Source: Petrolisthes cinctipes
Lineage: Eukaryota; Arthropoda; Malacostraca; Decapoda; Porcellanidae
Reading direction: 5' to 3'
Assembly: GCA_033782935.1 (NCBI GenBank)
Contig: JAWQEG010000003.1
Location: forward strand, 4,104,501 to 4,168,500
DNA: 64,000 nucleotides
Shown here: in pieces, positions 27,283 to 37,869 of the stretch
Numbering within the stretch: position 1 is the stretch's first letter
How the letters are laid out: every line of letters starts with the position of its first letter
Notes under the pieces: model-generated
What the model was told of the DNA's origin: nothing
What the model saw: only the letters and a program-made list of their open reading frames with translations
Databases searched by the model: none
Made by a program: the position numbers and the translations under genes

Positions 27283-30200
27283 TTTATATCTCAAATTCAA
27301 GCTCAAAACACCCGAAAATTCGATATTTTGGGGTCCCAGAAGCGACCTGTACATGCCTACTCTGTGCTAGAATATTATCAAAATATAGGCTCAAAACATG
27401 CTAAAAATCGATATTTTAGGTACGTAAAGGCGATATCTCAAATTTAGGCCCAAAACACCCGAAAATTCGATATTTTGGGGTCCCAGAAGCGATCTGTACA
27501 TGCCTACTCCGTGTTAGAGTATTTTCAAAATACAGGCCCAAAACATGCTCAAAATCGATGTTTTAGGTGCCCAAAAGTCGATATGTGCATGCATCTTCAG
27601 TACCCGTTTATATCTCAAATTCAGGCTCAAAACATCCGAAAATTCGATATTTTGGGGTCCCAGAAGCGATCTGTACATGCCTACTCCTTGTTAGAGTATT
27701 TTCAAAATACAAGCCCAAAATATTCTGAAAATCGATATTTTAGATGCCCAAAGTCAATATGTGTATGCATCTTCTATACTCGTTTATATCTCTAATTCAG
27801 GCTCAAAACACCCGAAAATTCGATATTTTGGGGTCCCAGAAGCGATCTGTACATGCCTACTCAGTGCTAGAATGTTTTCAAAATATAGGCTCAAAACATT
27901 CTCAAAATCGATATTTTAGGTGCCCAAAAGTCGATATGTGCATGCATCTACTGTACTCGTTTATATCTCAAATTCAGGCTAAAAACACCCGAAAATTCGA
28001 TATTTTGGGGTCCCAGAAGCGATCTGAACATGCCTACTCAGTGCTAGAATATTTTCAAAATATAGGCTCAAAACAAGCTAAAAATCGATATTTTAGGTGC
28101 GTATAGGCGATATCTCAAATTAAGGCCCAAAAAACCCGAAAATTCGATATTTAAGGGTCCCAGAAGCAATCTGTACATGCCTACTCAGTGCTAGAATTTT
28201 TTCAAAATATAGGCTCAAAACATGCTAAAAGTCGATATTTTAGGTGCGTAAAGGCGATATGTCAAATTCAGGCCCAAAACACCCGAAAATTCGATATTTT
28301 GGAGTCCCAGAAGCGATCTGTACATGCCTACTCCGTGTTAGAGTATTTTCAAAATACAGGCCCAAAACATGCTGAAAATCGATATTTTAGATGCCCAAAG
28401 TCATTATGTGCATGTATCTTCTGTACCCGTTTAAATCTCAAATTCAGGCTCAAAACACCCGAAAATTCAATATTTTGGGGTTTCAGAAGCAATCTGTACA
28501 TGCCTACTCAGTGCTAGAATTTTTTCAAAATATAGGCTAAAAACATGCTAAATATCGATATTTTAGGTGCCAAAAAGTCGATATATCAAATTATGGCCTA
28601 AAACACCCGAAAATTCGATATTTAGGGGTCCCAGAAGCGATCTGTACATGCCTACTCCGTGTTAGAGTATTTTCAAAATACAGGCCAAAAACATTCTCAA
28701 AATCGATGTTTTAGGTGCCAAAAAGTCGATATGTGCATGCATCTTCAGTACCCGTTTATATCTCAAATTCAGGCTCAAAACACCCGAAAATTCGATATTT
28801 TGAGGTCCCAGAAGCGATCTGTACATGCCTACTCCGTGTTAGAGTATTTTCAAAATACATGCCCATAACATGCTGAAAATCGATATTTTAGGTGCCCAAA
28901 AGTCGATATGTGCATGCATCTTCTGTACTCGTTTATATCTCAAATTCAAGCTCAAAACACCCGAAAATTCGATATTTTGGGGTCCCAGAAGCGACCTGTA
29001 CATGCCTACTCTGTGCTAGAATATTATCAAAATATAGGCTCAAAACATGCTAAAAATCGATATTTTAGGTGCGTAAAGGCGATATCTCAAATTTAGGCCC
29101 AAAACACCCGAAAATTCGATATTTTGGGGTCCCAGAAGCGATCTGTACATGCCTACTCCGTGTTAGAGTATTTTCAAAATACAGGCCCAAAACATGCTCA
29201 AAATCGATGTTTTAGGTGCCCAAAAGTCGATATGTGCATGCATCTTCAGTACCCGTTTATATCTCAAATTCAGGCTCAAAACATTCGAAAATTCGATATT
29301 TTGGGGTCCCAGAAGCGATCTGTACATGCCTACTCCTTGTTAGAGTATTTTCAAAATACAGGCCCAAAATATTCTGAAAATCGATATTTTTGATGCCCAA
29401 AGTCAATATGTGTATGCATCTTCTATACTCGTTTATATCTCTAATTCAGGCTCAAAACACCCGAAAATTCGATATTTTGGGGTCCCAGAAGCGATCTGTA
29501 CATGCCTACTCAGTGCTAGAATGTTTTCAAAATATAGGCTCAAAACATTCTCAAAATCGATATTTTAGGTGCCCAAAAGTCGATATGTGCATGCATCTAC
29601 TGTACTCGTTTATATCTCAAATTCAGGCTAAAAACACCCGAAAATTCGATATTTTGGGGTCCCAGAAGCGATCTGTACATGCCTACTCAGTGCTAGAATA
29701 TTTTCAAAATATAGGCTCAAAACAAGCTAAAAATCGATATTTTAGGTGCGTATAGGCGATATCTCAAATTAAGGCCCAAAAAACCCGAAAATTCGATATT
29801 TAAGGGTCCCAGAAGCAATCTGTACATACCTACTCAGTGCTAGAATTTTTTCAAAATATGGGCTCAAAACATGCTAAAAGTCGATATTTTAGGTGCGTAA
29901 AGGCGATATGTCAAATTCAGGCCCAAAACACCCGAAAATTCGATATTTTGGAGTCCCAGAAGCGATCTGTACATGCCTACTCCGTGTTAGAGTATTTTCA
30001 AAATACAGGCCCAAAACATGCTGAAAATCGATATTTTAGATGCCCAAAGTCATTATGTGCATGTATCTTCTGTACCCGTTTAAATCTCAAATTCAGGCTC
30101 AAAACACCCGAAAATTCAATATTTTGGGGTTTCAGAAGCAATCTGTACATGCCTACTCAGTGCTAGAATTTTTTTAAAATATAGGCTAAAAACATGCTAA

Positions 30201-30300
30201 AAATCGATATTTTAGGTGCCAAAAAGTCGATATCTCAAATTAAGGCCCAAAACACCCGAAAATTCGATATTTAGGGGTCCCAGAAGCGATCTGTACATGC
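27283..30300 (+). repeat. Ten-monomer HOR, 1,649-bp period, ~1.8 copies
   Basis: Landmarks from 27,479 to 29,128 give 177, 176, 177, 147, 147, 176, 148, 177, 177 and 147 bp, total 1,649 bp. The next unit from 28,932 repeats private variants such as CAAATTTAGGCCC, GAAGCGACCTGTAC, TTGGAGTCCC and AGTCATTATGTGC, and diverges near 30,300. A related segment at 26,210-27,180 lies 1,147 bp before its match. Confidence 0.85.
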
Positions 30301-31894
30301 CTACTCAGTGCTAGAATGTTTTCAAAATATAGGCTCAAAACATGCTCAAAATCGATATTTTAGGTGCCCAAAAGTCGATATGTGCATGCATCTTCTGTAC
30401 TCGTTTATATCTCAAATTCAGGCTCAACACACACGAAAATTCGATATTTTGGGGTCCCAGAAGCGATCTGTACATGCCTACACAGTGCTAGAATATTTTC
30501 AAAATATAGGCTCAAAACATGCTAAAAATCGATATTTTAGGTGCGTAAAGGCGATATCTCAAATTAAGGCCCAAAACACCCGAAAATTCGATATTTAAGG
30601 GTCCCAGAAGCAATCTGTACATGCCTACTCAGTGCTAGAATATTTTCAAAATATAGGCTCGAAACATGCTAAAAATCGATATTTTAGGTGCGTAAAGGCG
30701 ACATGTCAAATTCAGGCCCAAAATACCCGAAAATTCGATATTTTGGGGTCCCAGAAGCGATCTGTACATACCTACTCCGTGTTAGAGTATTTTCAAGCTA
30801 CAGGCCCAAAACATGCTCAAAATCGATGTTTTAGGTGCCCAAAAGTCGATATGTGCATGCATCTTCAGTACCCGTTTATATCTCAAATTCAGGCTCAAAA
30901 CACCCGAAAATTCGATATTTTGGGGTCCCAGAAGCGATCTGTTCATGCCTTGTCCGTGTTAGAGTATTTTCAAAATACAGGCATAAAACATGCTGAAAAT
31001 CGATATTTTAGATGCCCAAAGTCAATATGGGCATGTATCTTCTGTACCCGTTTATATCTCAAATTCAGGCTCAAAACACCCGAAAATTCAATATTTTGGG
31101 GTCCCAGAAGCAATCTGTACATGCCTACTCAGTGCTAGAATATTTTCAAAATATAGGCTAAAAACATGCTAAAAATCGATATTTTAGGTGCCAAAAAGTC
31201 GATATCTCGAATTAAGGCCCAAAACACCCGAAAATTCGATATTTAGGGATCCCAGAAGCGATCTGTACATGCCAACTCAGTGCTAGAATGTTTTCAAAAT
31301 ATAGGCTCAAAACATGCTCAAAATCGATATATTATGTGCCCAAAAGTCGATATGTGCATGCATCTTCTGTACTCGTTTATATCTCAAATTCAAGCTCAAA
31401 ACACCCGAAAATTTGATATTTTAGGGTCCCAGAAGCGATCTGTACATGCCTACTCAGTGATAGAATATTTTCAAAATATAGGCTCAAAACATGCTAAAAA
31501 TCGATATTTTAGGTGCGTAAAGGCGATATCTCAAATTCAGGCCCAAAACACCCAAAAATTCGATATTTTGGGGTCCCAGAAGCGATCTGTACATGCCTAC
31601 TCCGTGTTAGAGTATTTTCAAAATACAGGCCCAAAACATGCTTAAAATCGATGTTTTAGGTGCCCAAAAGTCGATATGTGCATGCATCTTCAGTACCCGT
31701 TTATATCTCAAATTCAGGCTCAAAACACCCGAAAATTCGATATTTTGGGGTCCCAGAAGCGATCTGTACATGCCTACTCCGTGTTAAAGTATTTTTAAAA
31801 TACAGGCCCAAAACATGCTGAAAATCGATATTTTAGATGCCCAAAGTCAATATGTGCATGTATCTTCTGTACCCGTTTATATCTCAAATTCAGG

Positions 31895-31898
31895 CTCA
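31895..31898. repeat. Target-site duplication CTCA, left of copy 1
   Basis: Satellite reads AGGCTCA before the LTR and CTCAAAACACCC after it; the uninterrupted monomer reads AGGCTCAAAACACCC. CTCA is therefore duplicated. Confidence 0.88.
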
Positions 31899-32278
31899 TG
31901 TACCAGTCCTCTAAGGCTTTAACTCGTTCAGGATCTGATACAGTACCTTAGTCCGGAGTTGTAGTCGTAGTAGTTGTTGTTGTTGTTGTGGTTGTTGTGG
32001 TATTAGGTAGCGAGCTCGGCGTTGTGGTGTTCTTAGGTAGGCTAAGTGACTTCACAAGTTTCTTTAGGCTTAATTTATTTATACATACTTATCTCTATAC
32101 AGGGAGTTATATTTGATGCCTTGTCTTATATGCCTGTGTCTCTCTCTTATGGAGACAGGTTATAGCCCTGGGAGTCAGTTTAGGAAATCCTACATATTAG
32201 TTCAACTTCACTGCTTATATACATTCTCTATTGGAAGATGCCAAGTCTATTCAGATATTATTATTACCTTCTTGAAAG

Positions 32279-32306
32279 GGGTGGAGTTCTTGTCTAAGCT
32301 CCACCC
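32279..32306. other. Inverted repeat in the LTR
   Basis: GGGTGGAG and CTCCACCC, 8-bp perfect arms around a 12-base loop, just before the pyrimidine tract. The same sequence occurs in all four LTRs (39,667, 52,355 and 59,692 starts). It could form a hairpin in the element's RNA; no function is known. Confidence 0.6.
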
Positions 32307-32310
32307 AATT

Positions 32311-32379
32311 CTTCTCTCTCTCTCTTTCTACTTTCTCTCCCTCTCTCTCTCTCTCCTCCTTTCTCTCCCTCTCTCTCTT
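32311..32379. repeat. Pyrimidine (CT) tract in the LTR
   Basis: Sixty-nine bases almost entirely C and T, mostly CT repeats, with a single A. Present in all four LTRs. On the element's sense strand it is a GA tract. Confidence 0.85.
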
Positions 32380-32505
32380 GAGTTTAGAGATGACAGTGAG
32401 AAATTGGAGGTAAGGAGGTTGGACGCTCTTGTGTTTGTTATTGTCTGGTATATGTTGCTTCAAGTGGGGAAGCTGTGGTGTTACCCTCCTCTACAGTACT
32501 GTACA

Positions 32506-33741
32506 TTTGCTCTATCACGCTACCCGCCTGGCCCCCCAGGCATTAAAGCTTTATTTAATAGAAGGCCAGTTCACAATGTTGGTATGGTACATGATAATTA
32601 AGATAGTAACAATGAAGACATGTATAGTAACCTAAAATAGACATTAAGACATAGGCACATCTTGTACATAAATGAACATAGATAGTATCATTAATACATG
32701 AATATTAATACATTGTCACATAAAAATCATCTTAAAATTAATGTGTTTAGCTAGGTGCATGTTATTGTGTGTATATAAGCTAACCTATGCTAAAGGTTCA
32801 CACATTAATAAGGGGCCGTGTTGCTAGGCTGTGAAATAACAGTCCTATTCTTTTCAATACAACATAATTCAGTATACCTCAATAGTTCGTTCTTATACAA
32901 CACATAAATATGATAGTACATGGCAGAAAGATAAGACAGTGGATAATAAACATTGGTACTCAGTTTTATTTTGATCAATATATGGAGGAATTAAATGATA
33001 TAATAAGGATGATTGAAGCCTATTCTCCTTAAATAACATAATAGTTGCACTTTTTCCGAAACAACTGATAATGTGGAGATGTTAAACAAGTCGACTTTAA
33101 ATGAAATATGTTTAAAGGTGGATGAAGATAATAAGTAAGATGGTATTTCATCATTGATTATACCATTATATTTCGTAGCTGTTGGAGTGGTAATAATTGT
33201 GAGTTGATCTTACCTTAGTCGCAGTAAATACTCTCTTAAGAAATAAATGGTTGTCATTTCTCTCTGTTCCTCACCTGCAATTCATTTCCTGCTAATTCAC
33301 AGAAATAAATAGAAGCCTAAAACATGATATGATTATTCCATATATGTAGTTCTTTTCATCCGTTGATCATGTAAAGTTATATAAATCGTATTTAATTTCT
33401 GTGCAATGATTTGCACTCTAATACAGTATATACCTGTTACTTTATCTTATCTTGATTTGCAACGGCTTGTCCCGCAACCTTTTTATTTATGGGATAATGC
33501 TAGTATACAACTATCTAAGCCTTACCAAATAGTGTTGATGAAATTCCGCTTAAAATATCCCAATCACGCTTTGGGCTGTGATGATGGTTCTAAGCCATTA
33601 TTTTTTTTTTTTGTATAATAAGCGAGCAATATTATTTGAGTCGCTGAATTCCTTCCTAGGGCGCCCAATGGTGAAAGGACACCTTAGAATATAATACATT
33701 TAAATTGGGAACTTCATTTGTGTGATACCTGTCAAACAAAA
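32506..33741. other. Non-coding stretch of retroelement copy 1 next to the 3' LTR
   Basis: About 1.2 kb, AT-rich, with no convincing gene in either direction and a T run at 33,600-33,612. A polypurine tract would be expected on the minus strand just before 32,505. The nearest bases (GATAGAGCAAA) are only partly purine, and a G-rich stretch (CTGGGGGGCCAGGCGGG) lies about 15 bp further away. Confidence 0.6.
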
Positions 33742-34014
33742 CTAGTGTATCATTAAATACCTTATCTGTACCCACTGCTCAATGGCAGAAAATTTATGTA
33801 ATAAGTCAGATACCTTATAAAAATTAATGATAATATCGTTCTTCCCCAATATTTTATTATTTCCTTTTTCTTTTTTCAACTGTTTGATAAAATTGGAAAC
33901 GAGAGCTCTCAGAATGTAGACATCATCTTTATCCGCTTGATGCACTTCATCGGAGCTTGTAGGCGCCGCGAGTATAAACACGAAAACCGTTGTATAGGTT
34001 GATGTGGGCCACAT
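33742..34014 (-). CDS. Unassigned 90-residue ORF downstream of integrase, copy 1
   Basis: Starts MWPTSTYTTVFVFILAAPTS, which resembles a short signal peptide (polar start, hydrophobic FVFILAA core, small residues at a possible cut site), followed by an acidic stretch and a Lys/Asn-rich, probably helical tail. Its place after integrase is where envelope-like ORFs occur in some Ty3/Gypsy elements. However, 90 residues is far too short for an envelope protein, and no transmembrane anchor, cysteine pattern or fusion-peptide feature is seen. It may be the start of a decayed third ORF or a chance frame. It is intact in both copies, but they are too similar for that to show selection. Confidence 0.3.
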   Translation of the reverse strand: MWPTSTYTTVFVFILAAPTSSDEVHQADKDDVYILRALVSNFIKQLKKEKGNNKILGKNDIIINFYKVSDLLHKFSAIEQWVQIRYLMIH

Positions 34015-34360
34015 CCGTAAGAAAAATTATTATATATCATTGGAAACCGATCGGAGTTTTTGTTTATAATTGTTTATATTATTATCATCAATAGTAGGGA
34101 TAAAATTACTAGGAAGAGGAATTGTTACTGTTCAAGAGATATTGATTGGTTTCATTGTGGATGTTGGGTTTTGCGCGCTTTTACCAATTTCTTTATTCTC
34201 TTTACATAAACAATATCAACCGCCTGGTAAAATTATGCATTATTATAGGTTTATTACCTACTAAAGAAGTGTGAAGATTCGATCGGGTACCCGTTATCAC
34301 TTGGAGTGAACATATTGAGTTATTTGTTTTTATTATGTCGGCGATTACGCAATATTTCCA

Positions 34361-34668
34361 TGCAAGCTCATAATTTGTTTTGTTATGTTGGCAATCATGC
34401 ATTATGTTCATGCAAGCTCATAATTTGTTTTGTTATGTTGGCAATCATGCATTATTTTCATGCAAGCTCATAATTTGTTTTGTTATGTTGGCAATCATGC
34501 ATTATTTTCATGCAAGCTCATAATTTGTTTTGTTATGTTGGCAATCATGCATTATTTTCATGCAAGCTCATAATTTGTTTTGTTATGTTGGCAATCATGC
34601 ATTATTTTCATGCAAGCTCATAATTTGTTTTGTTATGTTGGCAATCACGCATTATTTTCATGCAAGCC
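34361..34668. repeat. 50-bp tandem repeat inside retroelement copy 1, six units
   Basis: Six full units starting at 34361, 34411, 34461, 34511, 34561 and 34611, each beginning TGCAAGCTCATAATTTG and including GTTATGTTGGCAATCATGC, followed by a truncated unit. An older, diverged unit precedes them (34,331-34,360). Units are nearly identical, differing by single bases. The array lies between the integrase remnant and the downstream ORF. Confidence 0.95.
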
Positions 34669-34739
34669 TGTAGATCGTTTTGTACATCATGATGAAATTG
34701 TTGAAATGCAACTCACTGTCGTTCAGTGTAGTTGTCCAC

Positions 34740-35400
34740 GTTGTATCATGGCTTCCGTGTGGCAATTTTATATCATATGAAAGACGTATCCATACGCCAT
34801 ATAGTATTTCATGTGGAGTTTTTCCTTTTATTTCCGTATTTTGTAGTGTTTATTGACCGTCATATCGATGCAGTCTTCCCATGTGGAGGGATTTTCCTTG
34901 TTTCTGTGCCACGAAGTACTTCTAGTATTTTTACGGTGCTGCCGTTTTGTTAACCCATTAAATGCTAGGAGATATGGTAATACAAACGTTTGCTTAATGT
35001 CGTAGACATCAGATACCTTTTATAATATCGAGACATGTATATGGTCATATGAAGTTGGTTTTTATATATATGTGCACTTACCTTTGCGGTTTTTATCATA
35101 GTGTTGCCGCCACCAAATATCTAGAAAATGGTTAACCATTGGTAATACTTTATTTGCGTCCTGATTCGGAATTGGTAAGGAAAGTAGATCTATTCCTACT
35201 ACGTTCCATGATTCGTCCAGGATTAGGGATTCCCGTCATGGAACAGGTCCAAATGTATGGCCTTTATTTGCATTGTCTGCTTCGCACTGAGCGATATATG
35301 TGTTTCATCATCTACCCTTAGTTTATGCTATTGGTGTATTGTATGGAGAGTGGTCAGGTACCTCTCTCTCCCAGGATGCCTTGCTGCTGTATTATGATAT
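34740..35400 (-). pseudogene. Integrase remnant, copy 1
   Basis: Order on the minus strand: ARHPGRERYLTTLH (35,343-35,384), the second His of the zinc-binding H2C2 domain; CEADNANKGHT (about 35,260-35,292), where the second Cys of C-x2-C is Asn; WNVVGIDLLS (35,179-35,208), holding the first Asp of the DDE core. The segment that should carry the second Asp is not recognisable and the core is shorter than normal. NGLTKRQHR (about 34,934-34,960) matches the NG--ER block but has Lys in place of the catalytic Glu. TPHEILYGV (34,793-34,819) is the conserved C-terminal block of the core. Frames change between pieces. Integrase would join element ends to target DNA; this copy cannot. Confidence 0.85.
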
Positions 35401-35819
35401 AAGGGTAATTAATACTGAGGGAATCATTATTTGTTGTATCACTATTTGATTGTTTTTTCGTCACGTTTCCTAAGTTTTCTGTAATTAATATCATCATGAA
35501 GGGAAAATATGTTTAAGTGACTGGGTAATTTTGGGCCATTATTTTCATCCTCAGTTTTTAATGAATATTTTATTACATTCATCATAGAATTGTTTGCTAA
35601 TGTTTACGAACCGCATTAAGGTCAAAGTCCATGGGTGTCCTCGGAACTAAAAGGACAAGATGACTGTTTAAGGGATCTACTACTTTATTAATCGTCCTAA
35701 AAGATAGTTAATATCAATATGCGGGAGAAATTCCTGAATTGTTAGACATTATCTGGCTAATTTTTCCGTTAGGGTTTGAGGTTATAGTAAGCCACGGATC
35801 GTTTGATAATTTGCGAAAA

Positions 35820-36040
35820 CATGTAAAGGATAGCCTAATATGATTTCTCTAAAAGTACGAAGTGCCCATAATATTGCTTTAAGTTTCCTGTTTTGTTACA
35901 GAGTAACGAGTAATCTGCGTACTTAATATTCTCTAAGCTTAAGTACATACCTGACATAGACCCGTAGCTATCTCTTACATAAGTACAGCGCCGTAGCCTA
36001 CTGAGGAAGCATCTGTACACTCCATAAAAGACAATGAATA
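35820..36040 (-). pseudogene. RNase H domain remnant, copy 1
   Basis: Minus strand gives ECTDASSVGYGAVLM at 35,978-36,022, the first strand of the Ty3/Gypsy RNase H domain with its catalytic Asp in TDAS, followed directly by a TAA stop. After further sequence, YSVTKQE and, one frame over, LKAILWALRTFREIILG (35,833-35,883) match the block usually written YSxxEKE-LAI-WAL--FR-YL. The conserved first Glu there is missing. The domain would degrade the RNA strand during reverse transcription. It lies between RT and integrase remnants as expected. Confidence 0.82.
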
Positions 36041-36371
36041 TTTGGGAACGTAATTGAAGCTTACATTAATTAACCTTTAATAATTCAAAGCTTAGCTGTT
36101 TTTCTGGCATCCATACAAAATTTGTATCTTTCTCGAGGGGATTATTTAGGTGTTTTAGTTACTTGGGAAAATACTTTACAAAGATTCTATATAAGAACAT
36201 AAGACCAAGAATGATTTTATGTTAGTAACATTTATTTAGAATAGTGAATATTCTCATTGCTCGTATTTTATCAGATTGTGTATGGAGCACAGGGGCGGTT
36301 AAATAGATAACCTAAAATGATAAGTTCCTGGTAAGAAACTGAGACATAGACATTTAAAGTTTGAGGCCTAC

Positions 36372-36890
36372 CTAATGTAATCTCTGTATAACCTCACTAT
36401 AGTTACTTAGTATGAAAATAAACAAATCGTTGAGATTAGCGATGACTACGTTATTAATAAAACCAATACGAAAATTGATCATATGCTGAAATGTGGATGA
36501 AGCATTACATAAACCAAATGGTCTACGAACATATTCATAATAACCATGGGAAGTATTAAATGTTGTAATGGGTTGAATTTTATCATCTAATGTTACTTGC
36601 CAGTTTCCACTGACCAAGTTTAATGTGGAGAATATCATAGGTTTTGTTTCACCAATGTTAGACAAAACATCTTAAAGGAGGGAGGGAATATTTATCTTTA
36701 AGTGTAGCATTATTTTTTTTTTTTCTGCAATCAATGACTGGCCTAAAATCACCATTATTTGTTTCTTGAAACCAAAAACATTGGGCTGTTAAAATGGGAA
36801 TTAGAATTCTTAATAATGCCTTCATCCATCATTTCATTTAATATTTCGTTTACCACTTTCTGTGTACTATGCGGTACGGTAGTCTATATG
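36372..36890 (-). pseudogene. Reverse transcriptase remnant, copy 1
   Basis: RNA-templated DNA polymerase domain in at least three frames. First piece (about 36,780-36,875): VPHSTQKVVNEILNEMMDEG, then SNSHFNSPMFLV, the conserved RT N-terminal block. After a frameshift: GDFRPVIDCRK (about 36,730-36,765). A continuous 97-residue frame at 36,372-36,665 follows, with FSTLNLVSGNWQVTLDD (motif A region; the usual catalytic Asp of D-L-x-S-G is Asn here) and RRPFGLCNASSTFQHMI (motif B). The Y-x-D-D box reads NLND in VVIANLNDLFIF, losing its Tyr and first Asp. Catalysis is therefore abolished as well as the frame broken. Family assignment to Ty3/Gypsy is strong from the PFGL-N-ASSTFQ block. Confidence 0.88.
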
Positions 36891-37244
36891 CTCGAGTAAA
36901 TGGGTTAAGGAGATGTTAGAGTAATGGTATATTTTTTTTTTCTAATAATTCACCAGGTAGGGCAATCGCATTTTAATATGTGGCTAGTATAGTGATGAGA
37001 TTATCACGATAAAGTGGAAAATCGCGTCCACTGACCAAATTTCTAAGTTGCTCCCTTACGACTATCTATTTATCCTTCGGTAAGAACCGATACAATATTT
37101 CCTTGTGGTATTGGTCTAACTTCCATCTGTACAGATCACATAGATATGTTCCTTTCTTTACATGAATATTGGTAAATGGTTTATTAATATCAGTGACATT
37201 TTCACTGTTTACATTAGTTAAGTAAATTAATCCCTGGTTATATA

Positions 37245-37466
37245 TTATTTTACTAGTTCTCTTAAGGATAGAACGGTAGTTTGTGGCTGTACATGAGATG
37301 GAAGATGTACCTTCAATTTATGGACGAAATTTGGAGTTAATATAATATTATATGCAGCAATGGCCTTTATGATAATGGGGTTATTTCCTCCATTTTCAAT
37401 ATGTATAGGGTTAACATTACCTGGACTTATATATTTTGGCCTGGACAATCCTGTATTTGAATACAT
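37245..37466 (-). pseudogene. Protease-RT linker ORF, copy 1
   Basis: A 73-residue open frame between protease and RT remnants, starting MYSNTGLSRPKYISPG. No conserved motif is recognised. Its position suggests the segment joining the protease to the RT N-terminus, where Ty3/Gypsy proteins are poorly conserved. It is not likely to be a separate protein. Confidence 0.4.
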
Positions 37467-37479
37467 TAATTCCTAAAAT

Positions 37480-37869
37480 GTATTATTTTATGTTTAGGGT
37501 TTATTATTATGGTTTGTTTAATAAGGTATGATAAACCTAGTTTATAATTTCGTATTATATAAAATTCATTATGAATATGGTTAGTTCCCTTGGCTAACCG
37601 TACAGGAAGGGTTAGTTTCCCTCAGACCTGTAATTTATTTATTGCCTGTCATGGTTGACCATTCTATGTCACCTGTTCAATCTTGGTTTATAAATGCTGC
37701 TGGGGATCTAATTTGCTCAATTTGTTAAAGGAATTATCCGATAACAAGGAAACTGCGGCGCCTGTGTCTATCTTTAAGGGGGTGTTACCATGTGATACTA
37801 GGACAGGGAATTATAGTATATTATTGGTAAATGCGACGACAGGGCCTACAGTTATATTTTCGGTACGTT
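37480..37869 (-). pseudogene. Retroviral-type aspartic protease remnant, copy 1
   Basis: Minus-strand translation gives PLKIDTGAAVSLLSDN, with the catalytic D-T-G-A at 37,757-37,768 and the hydrophobic strand after it, as expected for a pepsin-type retroelement protease. The frame is stopped shortly before (about 37,815) and after (37,688-37,690). A second piece at about 37,560-37,640 reads KLTLPVRLAKGTNH and fits the later strands of the domain. In a working element this enzyme cuts the Gag-Pol polyprotein. Position between gag and RT supports the call. Plus-strand frames here (37,683-37,937) are the antisense shadow. Confidence 0.75.

Larger units (their letters stand above)
1..31898 (+). 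repeat. Satellite array, left block
   Basis: Continuous head-to-tail tandem array, all monomers in one orientation, cut off by the window at its left edge and by a retroelement at its right edge. The invariant landmark is a GGGGTCCCAGAAGC-type box once per monomer, followed by GATCTGTACATGCCTACTC, a GTATTTTCAAAATAC-like dyad, an AAAACATGC box and ATCGATATTTT. Spacing between landmarks is 176-177 bp in long monomers and 147-148 bp in short ones. This block is more heterogeneous than the middle block: several different HOR periods (854, 1,649, ~4,569 bp and others) are present, none dominating. No gene is visible; open frames here follow from monomer lengths divisible by three. Confidence 0.97.
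31899..32505 (-). repeat. Left-hand LTR of copy 1 (3' LTR in element orientation)
   Basis: 607 bp, 5'-TGTACCAG...CTGTACA-3' on the plus strand. It differs from the right-hand LTR at two positions seen by eye: CTCTCCCTC against CTCTTCCTC (about 32,339) and ATGTTGCTT against ATGTTACTT (about 32,457). Contains a GTT-rich microsatellite (31,968-32,000), an inverted repeat (32,279-32,306) and a pyrimidine tract (32,311-32,379). On the minus strand TATAAATA lies at 32,076-32,083, overlapping AATAAA. Confidence 0.96.

Noticed and set aside
1..31898. Dozens of plus- and minus-strand open frames of 60-369 codons in the satellite
   Set aside because: They repeat the same peptide once per monomer, overlap each other on both strands and start and stop wherever a 176- or 148-bp monomer shifts the frame. 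No start context, splice signals or conserved domain supports genes.
31960..32010. GTT/GTA-rich stretch as a telomeric repeat
   Set aside because: It is a short irregular GTT microsatellite inside the LTR, present in all four LTRs, not a telomeric hexamer or pentamer array.
32113..32601. 162-codon plus-strand frame across the LTR (also 52,189-52,677; 153-codon versions at 39,501 and 59,526)
   Set aside because: It lies antisense in the LTR, its Ser/Leu-rich part is just the CT tract, and the versions in the right-hand LTRs run into satellite. No domain recognised.
35139..35321. Plus-strand frames over the pol region (35,139-35,321; 37,683-37,937; 34,580-34,953)
   Set aside because: They are antisense to recognisable integrase and protease remnants or to the 50-bp repeat and have no homology of their own.
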